The notes beneath the pieces were generated by a model that saw only the letters and a list, made by a program, of their open reading frames with translations, searched no databases and was not told the origin of the DNA. Below are positions 1 through 9,999 of a stretch of 29,199 nucleotides of DNA, in pieces. A program made the translations under genes and the position numbers. The stretch spans positions 35,813-65,011 of the forward strand of contig BMAT01007661.1 of assembly GCA_019649035.1 (NCBI GenBank), read 5' to 3'. Source of the stretch: Elysia marginata. Taxonomy: Eukaryota; Mollusca; Gastropoda; Plakobranchidae. Position 1 is the first letter of the stretch. Each line of letters opens with the position of its first letter.

Positions 1-14
1 AGAAGGTGTCTGCA

Positions 15-620
15 AGATGGGTTCCAAAATGTTAACGGAGGATCACAACCTTCAAAGGGTTGAAATTTCACAACGAATTCTGCTGCGATGCCACCAAGAC
101 AATGAAGATGAGGATATGACGCATATTGGTGTGGGGCCTGCTGAAGGCTTTTGAGCAAAGGATAATCTATTTGGCAATCTGATTACTGGTGATGAAACTT
201 GGGTCCATCTTAATACCTCTGAGACAAAGCGCGACTCCATGACTTGGAAACATCCATCCTCTCCCGTGACAAAAAAGTTCAAAGTGCAGAGGTCCGCAGC
301 TAAAGTGATGGCTACCGCGTTCTGGGATGCAAAAGGTGTGATCCTCTTAGACATTTTGCCACAGGGCAGTGTATCAATGCTGGAAATTCTTCCTCATTCT
401 GCCCAAAATCCAGACCTCGTACCCTCTGAATTTCATTTGTTTGGACCCTTGAAATGTCATTTAGGAGGCATGGCTTTCGAGACAGAAGGTGACCTCGTCG
501 GTGAATCGAAGAATTGGTTTGCACATCTTGACCTTGATTTCTTTCGAGTAGGTATCTATTCGCTGCTGTCGCGTTGGGAAAAAATGCATCGATCTCCATA
601 GGGATTACGTTGAAAAGTAG
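15..620 (+). pseudogene. mariner transposase pseudogene (internally deleted)
   Basis: Degenerate mariner transposase, a DDE/D cut-and-paste enzyme. The N-terminal helix-turn-helix part is outside the window. Visible blocks in order are RWVP/KMLTEDH (15-46, split by a 1-base frameshift near 26), an in-frame TGA at 152-154, ITGDETWV with the first catalytic Asp (about 187-210), the KVMATAFWD block (about 304-330), then a jump at about 375-390 straight to the LPHSAQNPDLVPSEFHLF block (about 388-445). The segment that normally holds the second catalytic Asp (HDNA block) is missing. The position of the third acid, usually Asp in the PSDYHLF-type motif, is Glu here. A final frameshift in an A-run near 580 displaces the C-terminal RWEK..DYVEK-like end, which then reaches a TAG at 618-620. 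Family identity is firm; non-function is evident from the lesions. Confidence 0.88.
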
Positions 621-700
621 GGGAGGAGTAACACTTCAATTTGTGCGAGTTTCAAATTGATCCCATTAAAGCTTTCTGAGTTATGCCCCTTTTCCTGTTT

Positions 701-720
701 CTTTTCGGACGTCCCTCGTA
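701..720 (+). repeat. putative mariner 3' terminal inverted repeat
   Basis: CTTTTCGGACGTCCCTCGTA lies about 80 bp after the transposase stop. Read on the minus strand it begins TACGAGGG, which resembles the outer ends of many mariner elements. The matching 5' repeat is not in the window, so this is an inference from position and appearance. Confidence 0.55.
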
Positions 721-1981
721 TTTTAGTAAAGTGAGTGTCCTGCATACAAACGATATCGAACCTTTTTGGCTCAAATAGGGAAATTATACGTCTCCTCGCT
801 TCTTGAAATTTCCCAGGCCTCTAGTATTTGGAGAGCATATTTTTATGTTTCCTTCTTTATTGCTATTGGGCATAAGTTGTTTTGTTTAAAATGTTTTCTT
901 CCGTGTTTCTATTTTGGTTGTATAAATAAAGGCCGATTGAGGGCTCTGTGATTACGAATGACCAAACAATGTAGTTAGTTAAGCTCATCATAGGTTTATG
1001 TGTGCATACTAGTTTTTTATAGCCAGAAGAGAGAAAGGGACTGGTTCAAGTAAATCAAAACAATGACATTGCAAAAAAAAAAAAAATAGCAAATCCGATT
1101 TGGATACATCTTCCACATGAACTTGCTAAAAGAAAACACATATATATATATATACACAAAAATAACGACAAGAAAATATAACAAACATAAATAAAATACA
1201 TGATCAATCAACACTTGCTAAATAACAGCAGTGTTGAGTATGTTTGAAATGAAGCTGCTCTCAGCATAAGGAGTGGCGAGTGTTATTTTTTTTTTCTATA
1301 TTTTGACTTATCTCTTCCCCCTCCCTCCCCCCACCCTCGCACCACACACATACCCTCTTGTCATCGATATTGGCTCACTGCCCACACTGGCTGTGATTTT
1401 CACATGAGGATCTATTCTAGAAGAGATGAGTTTCTGAGTCACACGGATAGTATTGCATATAGACATGAAGAGGGTTTTCATTTAGTTCATTTATTTTTCC
1501 CTTTTTTTCAACGATTTTTATCATAACTTCAGGCTTAGATTTGAGGCCTTAGATTAGAACTACAATGTACATAATAAAGTTTTACCCTTTTTGCCTACAT
1601 TATACAGATCAGAAAAAAATTGTAAAAATGAAAACGAGAAGGGAGTATCAAAAGTGGATTCAGTGGTGAGAGGGGAGAGAAAAGAAAGTATTTTATTTTA
1701 CCGTTTTGATGATAGCTCTTAGTCTCTGTTGGTGAATACACACGTACCGTATAGGAAACAGGTATATTCGATTTGTGTTTAATTAGGGGTAACCCATCTA
1801 TCTAAGGGTCCTTTTCTTGAAACAGTTGTAGAATTTCTTTCTGGTTGATCATTCAAAGTTTTGACTTCTTTGTCATCCATGTCTTGAAGTTTTTTTTTAT
1901 CAGTGTTGTCGTACTGGTCGACTCTATCGGCGTGGACGTGCGGTGGGGTTCACTGTGATGTGTGCTGTTGGCCTGTTTACC
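721..1981. other. Intergenic, no gene seen
   Basis: AT-rich sequence with frequent stops in all frames. It contains a short (TA)n run near 1140-1154, poly-A at about 1073-1085, poly-T at about 1286-1296 and a C-rich patch at about 1318-1335. The part next to the LINE ORF1 pseudogene (about 1860-1981) may be element-derived, but no ORF2-like reverse transcriptase or endonuclease motif can be read on the minus strand. Confidence 0.5.
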
Positions 1982-2806
1982 TCAATCTGTTGAGCTTCTT
2001 TCTCTTGGTTTATGTTGACCGATTGGCTTCTCGTTTGAGCCTCGCGTTTTTTGTTGTTGTGTCAGTCTTTTTGGAGAGTTTGGATTGTATCGTGTTGGAG
2101 AGCCTTCAACATAATTATTATTATCCCTGTCTTTGATAAAGGTAACACCCCTTTTTGTCCACACTTGCTAAACTCTGTCCGTTTCTTTGACTTTACGGAA
2201 AAGCTGTAAAGTTTCCGCCATCAAATCCTCGGCTATGACTATTTTAGAGCCTTTTAAGGCTCTCCTATTCTCTAAGACCAACTCAACTGCTCTATGGGTA
2301 GCGAACCGAGGTATGATAGCTTTGTCAGCATTAGCCTGAAAATTTCCCACATGGTAAGCTTTACCAATGTCAAGACCACTGAACTGTGTTAAATTGAGTT
2401 TTTTCTTAATTATTTCACTCACAAGTTTGAATGTCTCTTCTGCTCGTTCGCTCTTGTTGTCTGTAACACCGAATAATCTATGGTTGTTTTTTAGTAGATA
2501 CTGCTCTGTTTGGTTTTGTTTAGAATTGGTCACATTGGCTATATTTCTCAGCTCTTGGAATTCGTCGACCAGAATTGTCCGCTCTTCTTTTAAATGTTTT
2601 ATCTCCTTCTCTTTTTCTTGTTGTTTTGTCTGCAAGTCGTGCCGAGATCCGCGCAGCTGGTCTATTTTATCTAGAACTTTCTGGGTGTTTAGATTACTTA
2701 TTTTCTCTATTTTCCCTTTGAGAAGTTCTAATTTGTAAAACAGGTCTATCTGAGAATTCTCATGTGAATCGTCCGATCGTTGTTTCTTTCTTTTTGAGTT
2801 CGGCAT
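1982..2806 (-). pseudogene. LINE (L1/Tx1-like) ORF1 protein, one nonsense codon
   Basis: On the minus strand an ATG at 2806 opens 212 codons to a TAG at 2168-2170. The same frame then stays open to a stop at 1982-1984, so a single nonsense codon separates two parts of one reading frame of about 273 codons. The N-terminus is basic (KRKKQR), followed by a Lys/Glu/Gln/Leu-rich segment of coiled-coil character (about residues 25-100). Next comes a region resembling the RRM-like and C-terminal domains of L1-type ORF1 (NHRLFGVTD, then DIGKAYHVG, IIPRFATH and GSKIVIAEDL), and after the stop VWTKRGVTF, a usual ORF1 ending block. Such proteins trimerise and bind the LINE RNA. No ORF2 follows at lower coordinates. 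Family assignment rests on motif resemblance. A domesticated ORF1-derived gene is conceivable but the stop argues against it. Confidence 0.75.
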
Positions 2807-2915
2807 TTTTCTGTTGCTCTTTTTTTCTCTACGTTAATCAGTCTCACGGGAGCACAGCAGAGCATAGCACAGAGCTAATCTTAGATCTTATCTGTGATTC
2901 TATATCTGAATGTAG

Positions 2916-2927
2916 AGATCTAGATCT
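2916..2927. repeat. Palindrome AGATCTAGATCT
   Basis: A perfect 12-bp palindrome upstream of the ORF1 pseudogene. Related TCTAGATCTA-like strings recur at about 15154-15165, 28325-28336 and 29053-29068. Probably short low-complexity palindromic sequence; no function is claimed. Confidence 0.5.
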
Positions 2928-3101
2928 ATACATATAGTCGTCAAAGGTATCATTTTCAAATCTCACGACCTGTATGAATGGTAATGAGTTACGTTACCTT
3001 AGCATTATCCCTAGATAAATTAATATGCTTTACTCGTTTACACAGTGACTCCTTGCACAGACATTAGATATTCACTTTGCAGTATGCAGTTGTAGCATCA
3101 T

Positions 3102-3696
3102 TTAACAAAACGTCTGTCCGCCATTGTTACTTGGACCGGAAGTCCCCGAATCGAGTAATTCTTCTCCTTGGGGAGCGTCACCTGCGACTATCACAAGGCT
3201 CAGTTGAGCTACAACGGCACCGACCTCAAGTCGTACCGTGCTCGACGAGCAATTATTCAAGACTACTTCGGGAGAATCGATATTTCTGCCATCACACACA
3301 CAAACCAGGCGCTACTTCCACACCTGCAGGAAGAACAGAGTCCACGCACGGCTCTACAATGGCATGCGTTTGATGATATGGCATTGGCCTGTCCAGTCGC
3401 ACTGGAACGGCAACAGAAATATATATATGCTTTTAGACATAGGGGACCTTTAGCGGTAAACTGGAAAAAAACTAGCAGCCACCTGCTGCTGACAGCTGAT
3501 TGTCTCGAGCTTTAAGACACTCAGCAACAACTTGCAGGAGCTCCGGCATTTTCCCGGAAGCAGGCAACATGGATGGGAGAACATTTGTACCCAGAATTAG
3601 CTGCGCTTCTCCAGTAACATTTTTATCGGGAATTACGAGGGCTTTACAAGTAGAGGCTGAGCTGTTAGGGAGACTTCCTACTTTGTGTAATGTCAT
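3102..3696 (-). pseudogene. Degraded retroelement pol fragments (Ty3/Gypsy protease-like region)
   Basis: Two minus-strand open stretches (3472-3696 and 3102-3299, different frames) read in order like the end of a retroelement aspartic protease and its linker. The first contains LILGTNVL, the late hydrophobic block typical of retropepsins, then LLQVVAECLKARDNQ. The second contains VVLNNCSSSTVRLEVGAVVAQ, like the post-protease stretch of Gypsy-type polyproteins. No catalytic DTG/DSG triad, reverse transcriptase, integrase or LTR can be seen. The open frames on the plus strand here (3077-3826) are antisense shadows. This is a weak, motif-based call and could be another protein family. Confidence 0.35.
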
Positions 3697-4013
3697 AATA
3701 CTTCTCGATGTACTCAGAGGGTGTCGGTGGAAGCGGAACCTTTACTTTGCCAGTTTGATAGCAAAAGGAGGTTTTTTTTTTCTTGCGGCCGCCTTAAAGT
3801 ATTACAATGTGTACATACTGTGTTGAATTGTTCATATGAATGTGTTTGTAATCTTGCATCTACGTCGTCTTGTACAAAACTGTCAGTACTGAGTGCAAGG
3901 CCACAAGTTGAGCCTTTCTTTCTTGGCCTATTTCTTTTTGCCTCTTCAGCAGCTGCACTATCGCTCGCCCTTCGTTGGGTCCTATGTAGAGTCAATGGAC
4001 CGGAATAAAAATA

Positions 4014-5857
4014 CCAATACGCTTACAACACTTATTCATCTCAAAGTAATGAAACTCTGTATTGAGCTCTAAACGTTGCTCTTAATAATCATGTCCATAA
4101 AATGGTTTTTAATATTTTTTAACACTCTAATTATTTCCCTGTCGATAAAATTTCAGAAAATTTCTAGATACCTTTAGTGAGTTATCAGTTCTAACTTGGA
4201 CCACTTTGCCTGGGCTTAAAACTTTGCCTATTCACGTTGAGGCCTTGGCAGTCCCTAGTTGAACCCGGAAGTGAAAGTACACTACCGGATGAAGTCTTTA
4301 GGTTTGATGGAATGATATTTTTAAATGGCCTTCTACAAGGGACGATAATGTTTATGATTGCTACCAATTCGCTTTTGCTTGCACACACATACACACACAA
4401 ACAGCACCATTAACTTTACTTTGCGTCCTGATTGTGAAGAACTGTCCAGCTTTTGAATTTTCACTCCCTTATAAGAGTTTTCAGCAGACTGTGTAGTCAC
4501 CAATCACCTCAAGTCACCTAACAAAAGTAAACTTTAAAATTATACTATATAACTTGTATGGAATTTTTAACCTGCCTTCAGATCTATGTACTTATCTGGC
4601 ATGTTTACAATCAGCTTCGGTTTCTACTTTCATCAACCTTCGTTATGGTTTTATTTTCATTTGTAATTCTTGCTGTATTGGAAACGAAGGATGCATATTT
4701 TCCGATAATTATGTTTCGTTTTTTGTAAAATAACAAAACCTTTAAAGCAAACTAAAGAGCAGAACATGCGGTAGGTGCTACAGCAGCGGTGTACACGTTG
4801 CGTGGACATATTTGAGTAATTTTGATGATAACATGAAAAAAATTGAGTGCAAAGTCTGTGGACTGATTGAACGCACAACCCAGTTGAACAGGCACATTTT
4901 TTGCTCCTTTTTTAATATTCTGCTTTAATTGAGTTGTGCAGTCATTATATCTATTAGCGACCTGGAGTATCGCCAAAGCATAGGGAGTTGGTATTACTCA
5001 AACTTAATAAGCCTGTATGGAAACTCTGGAGGATAGTCGCAGGACTGCCAAGCCAGACTCCAGGTTGGACTCATCAAATAAGTCGGTTACTCCAGCTGTG
5101 ACGAAACATTAATTTAGTAATGGTCTTTACCTCAATTTAAGTAGTTTGAGAAACATAGATACAAAACGGAGTTTGCAAGTACGAGGAGACTACCTTTATA
5201 ACTAGATTAAAATGAACTAGCCACGCATTGTTACGGGTCAGAAAGCATATCACGACATTTAATCAGTTATTTCCGGAAAGAAAAAGTCCTATTAAAAGAA
5301 AAATACGAATTTCTGTCACGAGGATGAAAGTTACACTACAACGCCATGTGCGCCATACGTTTACGCAAATGTAATTGTCGTTGGCTAAGCCTAGTTCCCT
5401 CCGGAATTATAAGTGACAATTAGACACATCGTTTCAGTTCAGTCATTTGAAAATGAAGAGTTACCCCTGTTTGACCTTTTTAGCTAATAAGTTACAAAAT
5501 TAAAAAAGATAACAAAAAAACAAAAAAACAAAACTCGAGACTGATGTCTGCAAACTTGTTCGGGATGTAAATTGTGAAAAGAACTCTAATTTCAAAAGTG
5601 TGATAATAAGATCCGCACGCCACATACAGTCCCACATTGTACTTAGGTCTACTATGATAAGACGGTAAGTCAAGTATTTGTTTCTCTTAAAAATAGAGCT
5701 ATGCTAAGTGCAGTAATTTTCAACACACCAATAGGTTACAATTTAAGTTCTGACAGCAGCATTTTTTAAAAAAATGATATTGCAGTCACAGAGAATATTA
5801 CTGACTCATCTGAGTTGTTTCTGTGAAAGAAGATAAGTACACAGGGTGAGATATTAT
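4014..5857. other. Intergenic, no gene seen
   Basis: About 1.8 kb of AT-rich sequence with no convincing coding region, RNA gene or recognisable repeat beyond short A-rich runs (for example about 5510-5530). Minus-strand open frames near 4657-4976 have no recognisable motif. Confidence 0.5.
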
Positions 5858-5890
5858 GAGAGAGAGATAAAGAGAGAGAGAGGGAGAGAA

Positions 5891-5943
<53 letters not shown>
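5858..5943. repeat. (GA)n microsatellite
   Basis: About 86 bp of nearly pure GA dinucleotide with a few interruptions (GATAA, GGGA, GAAA). The Leu/Ser-rich minus-strand open frame across it is a by-product of the repeat. Confidence 0.97.
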
Positions 5944-5944
<1 letters not shown>

Positions 5945-6184
5945 TATTTCAAACTTGACTGTTCGATGACAGCAGCTGCAATTCTTGAGCAGATCTAAAT
6001 TTAGTGTAAAACACAATCACATCACATCATCTTGACTTTTGTTTGTCTTTTAGGTTTTTCTTATGGTTTCGACTTGTACTGCGGAAGTTTTTTTTTAGTA
6101 TTTAAGGTCCATGGACGACTGGTAGGTAGACTATGTCAATGTATGATTCAAAATGTACGGACTATGCCAATGTATGAAACAGAA

Positions 6185-6331
6185 ATGTACAGTAAGTCTG
6201 TTTCCTTTGTTACTGTATATCCACCTGTGGAGAAACATGAAAAGAGCACTCTCATGCAGCACTTAACCCTTTGTTGCATGAGGCCAGAGAAATGTTGGAA
6301 TATGGATGAAACTTGTGTAAGTTTATTCTAG
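6185..6331 (+). pseudogene. Possible pogo/Tigger-type DDE transposase fragment
   Basis: A short open stretch ends in RPEKCWNMDETCVSLF. This resembles the first catalytic-Asp block of pogo/Tigger (DDE_1) transposases, usually PxxIWNxDETGxS. The Gly normally following DET is Cys here. No second or third acidic block follows and the frame closes at once. With only one short motif this remains tentative; it could be chance. Confidence 0.27.
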
Positions 6332-6400
6332 CATAAATAATCAACTTGAAAAGTTAAAATTTAATATCCCATCATTTAGACGGGGTTAGTTTGTCCACTG

Positions 6401-6466
6401 GAGTGGACGCCATGCACCCCAGCTGATGATTTGTGAAACTTTGTGTCTACCTGAGTGGACGCCATG
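6401..6466 (+). repeat. Pair of 14-bp direct repeats
   Basis: GAGTGGACGCCATG occurs at 6401-6414 and again at 6453-6466, 52 bp apart. The first copy overlaps a small palindrome, GTCCACTGGAGTGGAC, at 6393-6408. Origin unknown. Confidence 0.7.
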
Positions 6467-6599
6467 AAGTTGAAGATATTCATTTCAGTAATCTAGCTTT
6501 CAAAATGGTATGCACATGTTTGTTATTAAAATGGAAGAGTAGGCTCTACTAATATCCCTAGCGATGCACATGGGTTCTCCAACGGTCATTACCAACTAA

Positions 6600-6805
6600 A
6601 TTACCTTATGAGCTCATAGAGAAGCATAACTTCGCACACTAAGACCTTTCTCTGTCCATAGCCCGTATTCATTTAACGCCTGGATGGGGCAAAGAAATGT
6701 TTGTAAATAGCCTTTCCCAAGGTCCAAACATCGACCTGCAGAATCGGAGGCTTAAAGCTGAGACCTCTCGGACCGAAAGCTGAGTGTCTACCATTGAAAT
6801 AAGAG
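6600..6805 (-). mobile_element. tRNA-derived SINE, degraded
   Basis: On the minus strand, about 6800 to 6735 reads as a decayed tRNA head. It begins CAATGGTAGACACTCAGC (box A and D-arm region), continues through TTTCGGTCCGAGAGGTC (anticodon-arm region) and reaches GCTTTAAGCCTCC (box B-like, usually GGTTCGAATCC). It is followed by a body, GACCTTGGGAAAGGC, then CCCCATCCAGGCGTTAAATG, which resembles the conserved central domain of metazoan SINEs (CCTTGGGCAAGGC... and CCACCCAG.TGTAAATG). Transcription would be from the internal RNA polymerase III promoter, now decayed. The 3' boundary near 6600 is uncertain. Recognition is by memory of SINE architecture, not by alignment. Confidence 0.6.
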
Positions 6806-6809
6806 GGAA

Positions 6810-7262
6810 AATGTGTTGGAATCAATTGATAAGACATCTAAATGCTTCAATAAAGCATACCTTTGACCTAAATTGATTTTAAACCTCCGTTGCAATGATG
6901 ATCTTTTTCAAGATGTGTATCATCCCAATCCAAGCCCTCTTTGGGTAATCAAGTTAAAGTCAAATAAAAGAAGGTTTAGTATAAACAAAACCGTTAATTT
7001 ATTAAATACACTGAGTATTATCCCTTTTACTAACGTTGATTTCGAACCTCTTAGATTTTTCACCTATTTCAAGTATGATTAAAGAACATTTTAGGAATCG
7101 GTTCCAGTTTTCTCTTGTGTTACACACCTTACTGCGTGATTTTCCAAACTCGTAAGATCGGTTTTTTGTTTCCAAAAACTGAGATGAGACCTTAAGGACA
7201 TGATTCCTTTCGAAAAGTAAATTCTAATAACAAATATAGTTCATCAAAATTCGCTAAATTCT
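6810..7262. other. Intergenic, no recognised gene
   Basis: A 69-codon plus-strand frame (6873-7082) has no family motif, no good start context and no neighbouring exon signals, and is taken as a chance open frame. Confidence 0.45.
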
Positions 7263-7318
7263 AGTTTTGTTTTATTTTTTTTTGTTTTGTTTTGTTTTGT
7301 TTTTTTGTTTCTTTGTCT
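7263..7318 (+). repeat. T-rich (TTTTG)n low-complexity tract
   Basis: Repeated TTTTG pentamers interrupted by longer T runs. Simple sequence. Confidence 0.9.
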
Positions 7319-8186
7319 AAGGAGAACAAATTTATTTTTCAAAACTTGATAATTGAGCTGTCTGGGTGTGGGCGACTAAGCACATACCGGTATGCATTAT
7401 AATAAAATAATATGTGCACAAAAACAAAACATTATCAATATGAAAAATGCATTGGCTCCATCCTCTCTAACATTTGATGCATCATAGCTAGCAAAGTATA
7501 AAGAGTAGACCAGTTTTGGAAAATTACCAAGTTTTTAAAATGCCAAAAAATTAGACCTTATTATACGATTTAAGTAACATGTTCAATCGCGCAGTAAAAC
7601 CTACTTCATTGCCGTGAACAGAATAAGTTTAAAGGTAATAATATAGAAAAGTTCTTCTTAATTTACTTAAGTTTTGGGCATCATACATTTGAATATTTCT
7701 CACTGTCATGGTCGGTGAGGTGAGAAAATTCTGCCGTGTTTTTGCATAATCTCTTTTATAAAGTTCTTCTATTGATCAATTTTATAATTTAATATATTCG
7801 GCTAAAAAATAAAAGTATTACTTCTTTTGTAAAGCTACTGATCAAATGTACCGAGAGAGAACACAAGTCTGGTAAACCTAGTGCAGACAAGGTAGTTTAC
7901 TCAGTTCTGTTTATCGCATTTGATATTTTAGTTGTTTTGTCATCTGTTTAGAGGAATGTATTTCATGTAAAAAATTCAATGGAAAAAAACTTTTGTTTAA
8001 TCCTCTTTTTACAAACGTTTGTCTTTGGAATAAGAGTCACTGTTGGTAAATTAGTAACAACCTTTCTGTCGTTAGAGCAGCCCAGCAGTTTTGAGCAACA
8101 TTCTTTCATCAAAATATTGTGTGGATACAGCTAGTGTCTTTAATGTGTATAATTAATGTAATCTGTGGAAGGAAATATATAACGCC

Positions 8187-8665
8187 GCAACTTTTAGATT
8201 ATGTTCCATATTACAAACGAATAGTAAAATAACTGAAGGTACAAATCACTGAGGATTTAATCTGTGACAGTGTTATGATTCTTTAGAGATTACAAAATCT
8301 TGTCTGATTTTCCTCTACAAGTAGAAATCTTGTTCTTGTTCAGACTCTAATTTAATTCTATCACGAATTCCTGTTTTATCGCCGAAACCATTCTTTTTAA
8401 AAAATTCTTGAAACCTTGAGTATATCCAGGTAGGTGTTTTTATAGTATTATATTATTTTTTGCACCGAAATCTGTCTAGTTCCATCCTCCTTATTTAGAG
8501 TGTAAATAATAGTTTGTGATCTTTGGACAGAATGATTTGGAACTGTGCAGCTAAATGGTTATCTTCAATATTGTATGCAAACAGTAAAATATCTGAAAGT
8601 ACCCATCACGAAAGCTCGGAGGTCCGATTGTGATGTAATTCTCTTCAGATCACAAAAAGGTTTTC
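8187..8665 (+). repeat. Diverged direct duplication, 360-bp offset
   Basis: The segment from about 8187 to 8315 is similar to about 8547 to 8665. For example AGTAAAATAACTGAAGGTAC at 8223-8242 pairs with AGTAAAATATCTGAAAGTAC at 8582-8601, and both are followed by a stretch ending GATTACAAAA / GATCACAAAA. I estimate clear but imperfect similarity over about 120 bp. This may be two decayed copies of one dispersed repeat or an old local duplication. Confidence 0.5.
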
Positions 8666-9097
8666 TGTACCGGTACCCATAATATCTCCAAAATATAGAA
8701 ACGAATTTTTTCATCTTAAGACGATGATAGGATCCACGGATTCAATGCGAACGACTTAAGAACATTTTTGTTAGCATCTAGTACATTCACGAGTAAATGT
8801 TTCATACTTCCATTTTCTTATATGGATAATTATGTAAGCTATTATTTGTCATTTTAAAGCAATTTTTGCAATGAATTCGAAGCCATTTTGCATCATCCTT
8901 TAAGTTTCTCAGAATTTATTGCAAATTGGTGCCCACTCATGAAATAATGTCCAATTTCATGATGCAAACATGCATTACTCATAACTGGTTATATACGAAA
9001 TGAGACCATCAGTCAAGAATTTTTATAATAAAAATGACCATCCTATCGCGAAAGCTACAAACCTGTTGACTTCAACGTTTGCTTCTCTAAAACAACA
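8666..9097. other. Intergenic, no gene seen
   Basis: AT-rich with no open frame of note. The ACCGGT palindrome and its extensions recur around this region (7383-7394, about 8669, about 9250). Confidence 0.45.
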
Positions 9098-9133
9098 TCA
9101 AACAAACAAACAAACAGACAAGCAAACAAAAAA
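9098..9133 (+). repeat. (CAAA)n microsatellite
   Basis: CAAA tetranucleotide repeats with CAGA and CAAG variants. Confidence 0.85.
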
Positions 9134-9338
9134 GTAGTCAGATTGCCTGTACTTTTGCCTTTATCATAAATGCTCGTTACAGTGACCGGTATTATGTACA
9201 TCATTTAACATAACAAGTTGGTTTGTATGCAAATAACGGACATGCAAGAGGTACCGGTAACTCAATCGTGACTTGAAGTTGAAGCATGTATAGCACAAAA
9301 AATTGTACCCAGCGTAGCCACTGGGACATGACAAACAG

Positions 9339-9372
9339 GTACTTACAGTATCTTAATAAGTACTTACAGTAT
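9339..9372 (+). repeat. Two tandem copies of GTACTTACAGTAT
   Basis: The 13-bp motif occurs at 9339-9351 and 9360-9372, a 21-bp period. Probably a small local duplication. Confidence 0.75.
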
Positions 9373-9627
9373 TTCGACTATGATAATGACATGTAAATGT
9401 AGAACAATTTGAAAGGAAGGCGTGAAATTGTGTCATAAAATATGTTGCTTACGAAAATTGAAAAATGTAGTTTGGAAAAAAGGAGAAAATATAAAGAAAA
9501 CTCATAATTATGCGTTAAGCGTTCTCGGAAGTTTGTCATATGTACTAAACTTTTTAAACTTTCTGCGATAGGCCAATTTTCACCATTCTGGCCAGCTCGC
9601 GAGCGGTGATAAAAATAAGTATAGTCT

Positions 9628-9836
9628 TCTTGTTCTTGTTCCTCTCTTTTTTTTTCTCTTCTTCGATTTTATCTTTTCTCTCTTTCACCATTCCATCTCC
9701 ATTCTCTATTCGCTCTTTCATTGTTTCATCTCTATTGCCTTTTTAATCACTCCATCTCTATTTGAGATATCTATGTCTTCCTTTTTTATCTCTCACTTTA
9801 TTCATCTCTTCATATTCCCATTTCTCTGCGAGACAG
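9628..9836 (+). repeat. Pyrimidine-rich tract upstream of SLC22 gene
   Basis: About 210 bp dominated by C and T on the plus strand, with loosely repeated CATCTCTATT / TTCTCTCTTT units, ending about 300 bp before the SLC22 start codon. It may be a decayed simple repeat. A promoter role is possible but unsupported. Confidence 0.6.
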
Positions 9837-9999
9837 TCTGCCCCTAGGTTAATTCGATTCCAGTTCTTTCTCAAGGCTTTCTTATTTTGTTTTAAAGATA
9901 ACTAGTTTATTCTTGCGCATGAAACCTTATCTAGTCAGATTAATTTGTATTCCATACCTGTATCAGTTTCGTTCATGTATTAGTTTCGCCCACATATTT

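Larger units (their letters stand above)
1..720 (+). mobile_element. mariner-like DNA transposon, 3' part, inactive
   Basis: The 3' portion of a Tc1/mariner-superfamily element; its 5' end lies outside the window. It is recognised from the transposase remnant it carries (ITGDETWV, a KKFK..K.MAT.FWD block, and PSEFHLFGPLK) and from a terminal sequence at 701-720 (CTTTTCGGACGTCCCTCGTA) that looks like a mariner terminal inverted repeat ending in a TA target-site dinucleotide. The partner repeat cannot be seen, so the right boundary at about 720 is inferred. The copy is broken by a stop, frameshifts and an internal deletion and cannot be autonomous. Confidence 0.85.

Noticed and set aside
2367..2738. 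Plus-strand 123-codon Ser/Leu-rich frame
   Set aside because: Antisense shadow of the LINE ORF1-like frame.
3077..3826. Plus-strand open frames of about 100 codons
   Set aside because: They lie opposite the retroelement-like minus-strand frames and show no protein family features of their own.
5798..6016. Minus-strand Leu/Ser repeat protein
   Set aside because: Produced by the (GA)n microsatellite.
6873..7082. 69-codon plus-strand frame
   Set aside because: Isolated, no motif and no splice or promoter context.
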